Shown one piece after another: positions 11,939 to 22,100 of a stretch of 64,000 bases of DNA; positions within the stretch are counted from its first letter, which is position 1, and each line of letters begins with the position of its first letter. This stretch comes from Cercospora beticola (lineage: Eukaryota > Ascomycota > Dothideomycetes > Mycosphaerellales > Mycosphaerellaceae). The notes beneath the pieces were generated by a model. It was not told where the DNA came from, searched no databases, and was given only the letters and a program-made list of their open reading frames with translations. The stretch lies in NCBI RefSeq assembly GCF_033473495.1, contig NC_088940.1, positions 2,666,001 to 2,730,000 of the forward strand, read 5' to 3'. The position numbers and the translations under genes are program-made.

Positions 11939-12133
11939 GGTGATTGTATGGGCCGTGAATGAGAGAAGTGAAGTGGGAGTGCTCTGATCTCTATGTCGAG
12001 CTGTCTTCGATGATGCTATCACTGACAGAAGTTGTCGCCCATTGATCGACGCCAAGAGACGCTCGGGCCTTTCCTCTTTCGTTCCATCGCCGCGGGAGTC
12101 TCTCTCGACTTCCACTTCCCTCTGCCATCTGCC
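11939..12133. promoter_or_regulatory. Bidirectional promoter, CBP3-like / Nudix gene
   Basis: Only 195 bp separate the start codons of two divergent genes, so both core promoters and 5' UTRs must fit here. No strong TATA box is visible. This is inferred from the layout, not from a recognised motif. Confidence 0.5.
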
Positions 12134-12643
12134 ATGAACAAGTCATTGCATCTCGCGTCCGAGTTCGTCATCAGCTGTGGAACGGTCACTTTGGACGTCC
12201 AGCGAGCAAAGGTCCTGCTGATTTGCTGTCGAAAGACGAACGAAGTACTTTTGCCAAAAGGCAGGAAGAACATTGACGAATCTCTCCAGGCCGCAGCTCT
12301 CCGGGAAACATGGGAAGAGACTGGTCATCGGGCTGTCCTTCTACTGACACCTCTTCCCACTCTGGCTACTAACCAGGTCGACGGGATGCTTGGCCATCAG
12401 GAGCCCATTGCAGTCAGCCAGCGCGTGAACCATGGTGTACTCAAGATCATTTTCTGGTTCAGTGCCGCCTCAGATTCAACCATATGTGACCACGATAGGC
12501 CGACGCCAGAGGATGAAGATTTCGAGACCCTCTGGGCTGATCTTTGCGACTATGAGCGGTTGCTCACATTCGAGGATGACAAACAGATGGCTCGGCTGGT
12601 AGTTGAGGCCGCAAAACCTCAAATCTCCCAGTCTTCCAGTTGA
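12134..12643 (+). CDS. Nudix hydrolase
   Basis: Nudix enzymes hydrolyse nucleoside diphosphates linked to another moiety. The single-exon protein has 169 residues and one Nudix fold. The Nudix box Gx5Ex7REUxEExGU is complete at residues 43-65 except that the last hydrophobic position is His65: Gly43, Glu49, Arg57-Glu58, Glu61-Glu62 and Gly64 are all present, so the metal-binding glutamates are intact. ATG 12134 starts immediately before the first beta strand; no in-frame ATG lies upstream of it back to 12032. The substrate cannot be read from the sequence. The fungal homologs I would compare are the small diadenosine/diphosphoinositol polyphosphate phosphohydrolase-like proteins. The C-terminus is acidic, then a Ser-rich end. 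Confidence 0.88.
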   Translation: MNKSLHLASEFVISCGTVTLDVQRAKVLLICCRKTNEVLLPKGRKNIDESLQAAALRETWEETGHRAVLLLTPLPTLATNQVDGMLGHQEPIAVSQRVNHGVLKIIFWFSAASDSTICDHDRPTPEDEDFETLWADLCDYERLLTFEDDKQMARLVVEAAKPQISQSSS

Positions 12644-13506
12644 AATCTGTACGCCGACCCACTCTTTGCAAAAGTCCTCACAAAGTTCTTTTCCACTGAG
12701 TCTGAGACGCATGATCTTTCTGAAACGCAAATTTCCCCCTACATGGTGCGGGAGGCATATCTCAGTAAAGCAGCAAGCATTTCAAGCAAGCAACCACATC
12801 GTCGGGAAAACTCCTACAGAGAGGGTCTTCTGCATCTATTCGCTGTTCACCATCTCCATTCGGCCCATTCACCTCTACTCGTGTCGTGCCAATCCGTGAA
12901 TTTCTCATTGAAAGTGAACGCTGTGGTCGTGGCCTCACAACATTTACTGGAAGCACTTAACCTAATGCTTAAAATTCTCAAGAACTATCTTCCACTATGC
13001 TTGATTGAATCTATATATTCTACTTGCCCCCGTGCTGCAAGACGACTCTCATCTTCCACAGCCCTGTCCGAGATTCAAACGATTAATTCACTCACAAACA
13101 GAAGACATTATTTCACACACTCAAACGTCCCTCTCCGACAAGACACTAGACATGGAGGCACCAAGAGACAGGACGGTCTTCGGATATCCCCTGCCGGAGA
13201 GACCGAGAGCTGCTGCACATAGATAGAACGTTCGTATTCATGGTCAAAGAGCTTCATTTCGGAACAATGAGTCTTTACACGTCCACGATGTTCGTATTGT
13301 TTTTTTGAACAAAGCGTTGTCACAAGGATATGGCCTTGATGTGAAGTGCAGTAAAGGCAGTAAGCATGGATCTTTACCAGCTGGGGTGACGGCTAACTTT
13401 CAATGCAGCTTCTTAGGGCTGGAGCTAGGACAGAGCGGCATCTCGTACAAACAGCATTGCAGCTCCACGACTCGTTAGGGCCTCGTATTCTGGTGCGCTT
13501 CTCGGG
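12644..13506. other. Intergenic, possible short transcript near 13013-13220
   Basis: No conserved coding region. Around 13013 there is a TATA-like TATATATT, followed by a CA/CT-rich stretch typical of fungal 5' UTRs and an ATG at 13152 opening a 24-codon frame that ends at 13226. This could be the remains of a gene or an untranslated RNA; I would not call it a protein gene. Confidence 0.35.
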
Positions 13507-13613
13507 TAATATAGAAGTACACGTTCGACTTCCAACGGTGGCATTGATAAAGATCGCCGCTACTTTCTCTGTTTCTCTCACATTTCAAGTATACTTCCAA
13601 AGATCGAAAAGTT
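13507..13613 (+). promoter_or_regulatory. Displaced ancestral promoter of the secreted cysteine-rich protein gene (46044)
   Basis: The base before the left LTR is 13613 and the base after the right target duplication is 46027. If the island is removed, this stretch sits directly ahead of the ATG at 46044. It contains a TATA-like TAATATA at 13507-13513 and a pyrimidine-rich stretch with TTTCTCTGTTTCTCTC at 13564-13579, as in fungal core promoters. In the pre-insertion arrangement the TATA-like box would be about 124 bp from the ATG. The role is inferred from position. Confidence 0.5.
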
Positions 13614-13793
13614 TGTCGGTTTGGCCATGGCAGCCACCTCGCATGAACCGGAATCAGCCCTAACTGCCGGTTCTTCCGTTCCGGCAGTGGTATATAGAGC
13701 CAGCTCGTTCGCTACCTTCTATAGAATTAGACATCTTTATTATACCGACTTTGACACTTAATCGAATACCCTCTATAGAGGAGCCTACCTATA
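13614..13793 (+). repeat. Left LTR of Copia-II
   Basis: 180 bp, aligned without gaps to 45842-46021 at a constant offset of 32,228. I count 11 differences, all transitions, 10 of them in CpA/TpG context. It starts TG; its original CA end reads TA here. It carries TATATAG (13691-13697) and an 8-bp inverted repeat ACTGCCGG/CCGGCAGT (13663-13670, 13681-13688). Confidence 0.95.
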
Positions 13794-14982
13794 CTAATTA
13801 GTATAAGGTCTTTATTAATTCTTACGCAAATTAGCTAGCTAGAAGAGCGTAATTAGAACGAGGTTAAACCTACGTATAGTATCGTTAGGACCTTAATTAA
13901 CCTCTAATTATAGCTAATTCTTAGCAAAACTACGACTAGTATAGTATCTTAGTCGTATAGCTACTAAAGGGAATACTAAAACCTATATCCTTTAGATTAA
14001 TTTAATATCTATAGTACGAAGTATTAACTATACGAAAGGGGATTACCTACGTATAGTATCGTTAGGACCTCCGAGTAGCTACTACTATACCGTACGTACG
14101 TACGCGGTAATAATACTAATAATACGATAATATCGGAACTACTAGAGAAACTATAGAAGTTTAGTAATTTAATCGATACTAGTAACTAGAAGTATACCGA
14201 ACTAGATAATTAAGCGACGCCGGAAGTTATCTATAATTAGATCGTACGCTTCCTTAATAACCTTACCTTTTATTACGATAGAGCGCTATTTAAAGAAGCC
14301 GTAGATACTTTTAGCTACCTTACTAGCAAGTAATAGGAGGTAACTAATAGGCGATTACTCCGTAAACTAATTAATATACTACGCTACTAAGAAGTTCTCG
14401 TTTTAATTACTAAATAAACTCTAGTAATACGTATTAGATAGGCGCTAGAACTAGAAGAATACTAACTCTAGCTAGAAGACGAGGTAAAGCGATAACGTAA
14501 TACTCTTAGCTTTTATAAACGATTAATTTATAGCTCTTAGCGAGCTACTAAACTATAATAGTCTCGCTAATATAAGGAGCGATTAGCCTCGAGATAAGCG
14601 ACTAGTTTACTAGTACTAAGGCTAGTAGTAATAGCGATACTAGTACCTCTAGTAAGTAGCGATACGATTAACTCTAAGAACTTACTAGAATAACTAGTTC
14701 TTAGAAGCTAAGAACTAATTCTACTACTAACTAGTAACTCTAGTACTAACTCTAGTCGTACGCCTATCTATACCTCTTAGAACGAATACTCTAGCTAGAA
14801 CTAAAACTCTACTAGTAATTAAATAAGACAAACTACTATATTTCTAGAGTTTAATAAAGGCAAGGCTACTACGAATCTTAATAAGCTCTATACTAATTAG
14901 AAGAAGTACTCCGAGGCTAAATATAAGATACTAGTAACCTACCTAATTCGGTTTAATAAACGCTACGACTAATTAAGGATAC

Positions 14983-15198
14983 TATTAAATATAGGGGTCT
15001 AACCTATCTAGTTATAGTAGAATAAAGCAAAGTGAAACTCCCTATAGTAAGTAGTTAGAGAGGCTTAGGTTTCTATCTACTATAAGCCTATAAAGAAATA
15101 CTCTCTACTAAGAATTCCTAAAGCTTAAGGTACTACTTACTTAAGGCCTAACTATTAGATAGAGAGATATAGTATCTATAGAATCTTAAATCGTAATA
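14983..15198 (-). repeat. 3' LTR of the 2.3-kb element
   Basis: 216 bp, near-identical to 17103-17318; differences are transitions. Preceded by target duplication GATAC. Confidence 0.9.
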
Positions 15199-17102
15199 CT
15201 CCCTCTAATAGCCTATCTCTTAATAGCTAGTAACCTTCCTTAGTCTTATCCTCTATTATAGCAAAGGCTCTTACTTTACTTATATCTCTAAAAGCTAAGA
15301 CTATACTTCTTATAGGTTCTAGATACTAATAGCTTAATAGTAAGTATCTCTTCCCTTAATATAGAGTATACTACTTAGCTTTAAATAACTCTAAGTTATC
15401 TATCCTCTTTCTCTCTTATTATTATCTCTATATAGCTCTTATAGTATAAGCTAAATACTCTAATCCTCTCTCTAGTTTAAGTTGCCTAGGTATCCCTACT
15501 TCTTTCTCTTTTAGAATAGAAAGGATATTATTAGGTAATAAGTATAGTTAGGTATCTATAGTATCTCTAATAGATAACTAAGATTTAGGTAGGCTATTAA
15601 GTAGAACTTAGATTCTATTCTTAGGTTTAACTACCTCTACTATTACTAGCTAGGCCTCCCTTATCTTCTTCCTAAGTAATAGTAAGCTAGACTATACTTA
15701 TAATATACTCTATAAACTTGTTATTTAAAAGGTAAAGTACTACTATACTAGTTTCCTTCCTAATACTTTATTATTCTTATACTTCTTCTTTAGCTCTTAC
15801 TAGATAGCCTTTACTATCTCTTTCTCTAATACTATCTCTTTATCCTCTTTACTAATATAAAGCTAAATCTAGTAGATTACTTTATAGTTTGCCTTATTAG
15901 TTATTAGAGCAGATATTAAGGTCTTAATAGTTAAGTATAGGTCTTCTCTCTTAAGGAATATAGCTATCTTTCTAAACTATTATTCTAAGTTCTTCTTAGA
16001 GAGTACTAGATATAGTCTCTTTACTAAAGTACTATTTATCTTATCTTATTCCTATTAAGCTTATCTTCTAAAGAGTTAACTTTAGGTATATATATTACTA
16101 AGTTCTTCTAACTATAGCTAAGAAATAAATTTGTTTTATATAGTAAACTAGGACCTATATATCTTAGTATTTAGTTCTTAGTATATATATAGGTAGAAAT
16201 TCCCTTATACTAGACTATCTAGTAGAGGATTAACTATACTAAGACTCCTCTCTCTTAGCTAGAGCTTCTAGGACTCTATCTTCTAGGTAGCTCTAGAGTA
16301 GATATTATACTCTAGGCCTTATATATAGTATATATATTAATAGCTAAAGGAGTATATCTCTCTAGTACTCTCTAGTATAGGAACCTCCTAGTACTACTAT
16401 ATTTATAATAAAGGTAGGTTTATAACTCCTCTTAATCTTAGGTATATTAGTTTATCTAACTAGGTCTCTAGAGCCTAATTATCTAATCCTTCTTTAGATT
16501 CTAGAGATAGTAAGAGGTTTAGTTAGTCTCTAAAGTATTATTAGCTAATAGTAGGTCTCTCTAGAACCTACCTTATAACTATCCTAACTAAATATAACCT
16601 ACCTAGTATAAACTAATCCTCTAGCCTTATAAGATCTTTCTTTAAATAGGTAGTAAGTTCTATCTATATAGCTATCTTTAGGAGACTCCTTCTCTCTCTA
16701 ATAGTCTAACTACTCTTCTAACTTTATCCTCTTCTACTTTCTAGTAGTAGGAAATACTAGACTAACTCCTAGTATTATTAGACTATAACTTTTATTTACT
16801 AAGTACCTAGCCTAGGTATCTTATAGAGTTTATTCTCTATCTTTATATAGCTATATAGTATATCCTTCTACTTAGGACTAATATATATTAGATATCCTAT
16901 CTATCTATATATACTATTCTTTCTACTATCTAGTTTATACCTATAAGACTACTCCTCTTACTTCTAACTCTTTTATAGCTTTAGATCCTACTATTACCTT
17001 TAAGTCTCTTACTAGAGTACCTTAACTCCTACCGGGAGTACTTACTATTATATCCTCTAGCTTCTAGCTTTCTAGCTATAATATAAACCCGGGCTTATAA
17101 CC

Positions 17103-17318
17103 TATTAAATATAGAGGTCTAACCTATCTAGTTATAGCGGAATAAGGTAAAGTAAAACCCTCTATAGTAAGTAGTTAGAGAGGCTTAGGTTTCTATCTAC
17201 TATAAGCCTATAAAGAAATACTCTCTACTAAGAATTCCTAAAGCCTAAGGCACTACTTACCTAAGGCCTAACTATTAGATAGAGAGATATAGTATCTATA
17301 GAATCTTAAATCGTAATA
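17103..17318 (-). repeat. 5' LTR of the 2.3-kb element
   Basis: 216 bp, followed by target duplication GATAC at 17319-17323. The primer-binding site lies at 17088-17102 just inside. Confidence 0.9.
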
Positions 17319-18731
17319 GATACTACTATTAAGCCGTAAGGATATTATATATACTATACTTATTAGAAAAGTAGAGGAACTATAGAAGCGACGGATTATA
17401 CCTACCTCTATAACTTTTAATTAAGTATACTAACTAATCTAAGATATCTTCGAAACGCGTAACTTAAAGCTAGAATACTAATCGGAATAGCGTAATACTA
17501 CTCTAACTAAAGTTTGCTACGATAACTCTAATAAGCCGCTAATTTAGTATTTCTAAACTATATACGATAATCTAATAACTATTAAGCCTAGACTACTAAT
17601 CTTACTCTAGTACGATACTAACGTAATAAACTAGCTTATCCTTACTTACTAAGATAGGCCGGAGTATTAAGTAGTATTACTAGGTAACTACGAGTTATTA
17701 GAGGCTCTAATTACTACTATACGAACATCTATTACTACCTAGTTAAATATTAATAAAGTATAATCGTCTAACTAGTTTATTACTAATAGGCGATATAGAA
17801 GGAATACTAGTAACTCTTATAGTAACCGAAGATAATAGAATAACTACTAGATAGATAGATAGTTCTTATACGCCGGTCTACCTCTTTAAACTAGAGTAAG
17901 TAGTACGCTCTATAGATATCGGTCGAGGGAAAAGCCTTCGAAAAACCCTCGTATATCCCTTTATTTATAGCCTACGTAGCCGCTTCCTTCGCTTCTATTT
18001 TCCTTCGGATAATACTAGGTATCTAGTAAGTCCTCCTCTTACTAGACTCTATCCTTCCTTTTCTCTCTTCTCTTATTCTCCTATATCTCTTCTCTTATAA
18101 GTAAGAATTAGTCTAGGACTCCTTCTTAGATAAGCTACTTTACTATTATATATAGCTCTCTCTTTATATTAGCTAGATCCTTCTAGTTTATAGATCCCTC
18201 TACTTAGAATAGTAGGTATCTTCTCTTATTCTATTTTAGGTAGAATATATATATATATTTTAGTATCTTATATCTCTACCTATATTCGTAGTCTAGTATA
18301 AATCCTAGAACTCTTCTTTTAGTAAGGTATTACTTTATCTCTATATACTCTATCCTTAAGAGTATAACTATTATACTCTCTAGTCTAGTAAGTCCTTTAT
18401 ATAGAGTTAGTCTAATAGTAGAGAGAGTAGTAGTTTTCTATACTAGTAGTTATTCCCCTTCTACTCTTACTCTTCTCTCTTCCTTATTCCTTTCCTATCT
18501 TCTATCCTACTAATATTTAGCCTACTATACCTTATAGCCTAGGTATACCTATATCGTTATTTTATAGCCTTATACTATCTAGAGGATTTCCTCCTATCTA
18601 GTTTAGGTTAGTAGTATAGGTTGCCTAGCTCCCTTTCCTATTTATACTTACTTTTTAATCTCTCTATACCTATCTTTAATATACTAATATATAGGTTAGG
18701 TATCTTACTTTTTAGATACTTGCCTAGCTAG

Positions 18732-19137
18732 TATTATAGTTCTAACTATTATAATACTTCCTATCTAATTATTCCTAGAGACGTATAGCTACGCCTAGTT
18801 ATAGGATAAAAGAGATCTCTCTAATCTCGAAAGACTCCTCTATATATAAAGGAATAGATCTCTCGCTCTCTCGATAGAGTAATAGACCGGGTCTCTAGTA
18901 TATATAATAGACCTAAGGAAATAGAGGATTCTCCTTTATATTTAGTAGCGATAAGTATCGCTTCTCTAGATAGTTATAGCGTATAACTTACTATTCTATC
19001 TTACTAATTAGAATTAAGTAACTCTTCCTACTTCGTTACTTTCCTCTAGACTACTCGATAAGCTTAAACTCCGATCGAGCTTAAGCTTCTACTTAGTAAG
19101 ATCTTAGGTTATTAGCCTAGCGCCGATAAACCTAATA
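18732..19137 (+). repeat. 5' LTR of Gypsy element
   Basis: 406 bp, same length as 25331-25736 and nearly identical apart from transitions. Starts TATTA and ends AATA, consistent with TG...CA mutated by RIP. Confidence 0.93.
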
Positions 19138-22100
19138 GCTTTATATACTCTTAAGGATATCTACTATAGGAAGCTCTAGAAGGAATCCTACTTCTAGTAA
19201 AGTAGGATCTAGCCGTAGTAAGCTAGTTTAAGCTCTAAGACTAACTCTACCGGACGACTCTAACGATAAAGATAGTAGCCTAAGACTAAGAAGCTTTAAA
19301 CTAGCGAAGCCTAACTACTACTATAGAGACCGAAATAAGTTCGATAATTAGGTTAACTAGATAGATATATACCTTATATTTAACCTAGTCTAAGTAATAC
19401 TTAAGACTATTTTTATAAGTACGTACCTTAGAAGTAGTACTTAGAACTAGATTAAACTCTACCTTAAGGTCTACTTAGATAGCTAGAGAACTTAGGATCC
19501 TACTAGTATATTTAGAGACTATACGACCTTTAAGGCTAAGCTTAAGAAGATCTTCGGATCTTCTAACGAGGTAACCTAAGCGATTAGAGTTATCTAGTAC
19601 CTCCGATAGCGAACCTTAGTATCTAAGTATATAGCTAAGTTCGAGGAATACTTATAGGTAACTAGATAGAACTAATAGGCGTTAATAACGATATTTAGAT
19701 ATAGACTTAAAGACTCGGTTAAGGACTAGTTAATAAACTATAGAGAAATACTCGATACTCTAAAGGATTTAACCGAAGCAGCTATTAAGATCGATAACTA
19801 GCTCTACGAAAGAGCTCTAGAACGTAAGTATAACTCTAAAGTTAGAGGAATAGCCGAGTTTACTCTAGACTATAGAAGGAACTACGAATACTATTCGAAG
19901 CTAAATAACTAGTCTAATAAACTATACTATAGACTCTAACTAATAGAACTTAATATAATCTAGAAAGGTTATAGGATTAAAGGAAAAGATAAGCTAAAGA
20001 GTAGGCTAAATAAGAAATAAAGTAGTAATAAGACTTATTATAGCTATAGTAAACTAGGCTACTTTATAAGAGATTATCGTTCTAAGAATATAGTATAGCG
20101 ATAATCTATTAATATAATATAACGAAAAGAAGAAGAACGAGGAGGCTATAACGATAATTAGTCTTCTAAGAAGGTCCGACTCCTAGATATAATAACCTAG
20201 AAACGTAAAAACAAGGAAACTATAGAGGAAACTAACCGACTCGTTAAGCTTACTAGGCTACGAATCCTCCTAGATAAAATCTTATAAGAAAAGGAAGAGA
20301 TTTACCTTTAACTATAGTTCTAGGAACTTAAATAATAATAGGAAACCTTAGATAGAAGATACGATACTATCTAGGACGAACTCTAGATCCTAGAAGACGA
20401 AATACGAGAAGAAAAGCGGACGTTCGGAATAATATAGCGACGAAGTATCTCGATATAGATCTACTAGGAAGAACGTTATAGATATAGAAGCCTTTATTAG
20501 CGATTCTATTACGATAATATATACTAAATATATATCTCTTCTAAAAGAGAGAATAACTTCTTCCTAACTAAACTAACTCGAGAAGTAGATCCTCTAATCT
20601 AGTAATACGATAATAGAAGTAGGCTCTTACCTATTCTAAAGAAGCTATAAGAACTAGTACTATACTTTAGACTCGCTAAGGAAGAAACTAACGAATCTTA
20701 TTATAAAAACTAAGAAGATATCTCTTCTAAAAACGACTCCGAGAAGGAAGAATAAAACTTATCTATAGACGAAGAAGACGTATTAGAAGAATTATCTAAG
20801 GAAGAATCGGACCTAGATAACGAAATTATAATATTTATATATACCTAAGTAGGAATAATACGTAAGGTTATACTATTCCTAGCTATATAATAAGAAGATA
20901 TATTTCTAAAAATTAGTAGGAAACGATACCTATACTCTACTAAGTTTAATCGAGTACTTAAAGAGCTTCGCGTTAAGCTCTAGAACTAACTAAGAGTCTC
21001 TATATAATACGACTTTAGGTCGCTCGTATAAGAACTCGTTCCTATCGGAAGTACGATTATACTATTTAAATATATTATACCGAGTAAAGAAATCGTACCG
21101 AACTTAGTACGAGAAAGTATATACTAAATCTCCGAATAATATACTAAGATATAATAATATTAGTCGATATATACTTATATCGAAACTTTAGAAGAAAAAG
21201 CTATATACGAAATAATCTAATATACGTTATACTAGATCCGAGAATAGTATAGGATACCTACTATCGAAACCTAGTCGAGAAAAGGATCGACTTTTAAGGA
21301 ATAAGCGTCTAAAGAGAGTTCTATAATATAGAAAGCGCTTAAGTATTAATATTAGTCTTTCGTACTAATATTACTATTAATAGATATAGAGTCTAAGCTA
21401 TAATTAATTCTAGAGCGAGCAGGAACTTTGCTTCTAAATTATTCGTAAAGCGATATAGAATAGCTATCTAATCGAAGGACGAAGAGTACGAATTAATCGT
21501 AGTCGACGGATTATCGTTACTAAGTATAGAACGAGAAACTATTCTATTACTACTTACTATCTAATAGTACTATAAGGAAATTATCTTAGATATTACTAAT
21601 ATAGCTAGTTATAACGTTATACTAGGTATACTTTAGTTAAGAAAGTATAATCTAATTATCGATTAGAGACAAGGAGTACTTAGGTTTAAATAATACGATT
21701 ACGTTATCGATATTAACTCTATATAGCGATAGCGTTTACTAATAGATAAAGCTAGGAGATAGATTAACGAAATAATACTCTAGTCGCTCGGAGCTACGAA
21801 ATAATCGAGTCTAACTCGGATAGTTACTTATAATAGTAAGGAGGATAAATAAGTTACGAGAACGGATAGAAGTAATATACTATCGAAGGATATAGCCTCG
21901 GAACTCGATATCTCTAAGGAGTATTAAAAATAGGCGAGACTCTTTAAAGAGATAAAGGATATTACTACTTTACTTAAATACTAGATATAGAATTACCGGA
22001 TTAACTTAAAACTCGGAACGGAGCCTCTATTCGTACTACTATTTAAGAAATCCGAATACGCGCTCTAAGAAGAAGATAAGTAGCTACGTAAGATACTAGC

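Larger units (their letters stand above)
14983..17318 (-). mobile_element. Small LTR retroelement (non-autonomous), 2.3 kb
   Basis: Two 216-bp LTRs (14983-15198 and 17103-17318) flank about 1.9 kb. The target duplication is GATAC (14978-14982 and 17319-17323). LTR ends read TA...TA, the expected RIP product of TG...CA. Just inside the right LTR the minus strand reads AGGTTATAAGCCCGGG, which fits a Copia primer-binding site (see findings), so the right LTR is the 5' LTR. The left LTR is preceded on that strand by a purine run (AGAGGGAG), the polypurine tract. The interior is too short for a full gag-pol, and I could not recognise reverse transcriptase in it, so it is a deletion derivative or a LARD/TRIM-like element relying on another Copia. 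Confidence 0.85.
13794..17850 (+). pseudogene. Copia-II 5' leader and gag remnants
   Basis: RIP-destroyed 5' part of the host Copia, interrupted at 14983-17318 by a small LTR element. Conceptual reading of 17324-17850 gives a degenerate gag-like sequence, with stops mostly where Gln or Trp codons would have been. A 26-bp unit, ACCTACGTATAGTATCGTTAGGACCT apart from its first bases, occurs twice in the leader, near 13870 and near 14046. The part 13794-14150 is non-coding in appearance. Assignment to the same element is supported by the 15-bp duplication that joins 17850 to 41118. Confidence 0.65.

Noticed and set aside
12743..13222. 159-residue plus-strand open frame
   Set aside because: No domain; composition shifts along its length and it overlaps the promoter-like region near 13013.
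17836..17900. Short tandem (TAGA)n / (TATC)n arrays at 17850, 31450 and 45620 considered as independent microsatellites or a CRISPR-like array
   Set aside because: They are LINE 3' tails next to target duplications; no spacer-repeat organisation exists and a CRISPR array is not expected in a fungus.
17851..18060. Inverted repeat with 31290-31470, considered as a large terminal inverted repeat of a DNA transposon
   Set aside because: Both are the 3' ends of two LINE copies in opposite orientation, each with its own target duplication and (TATC)n tail.
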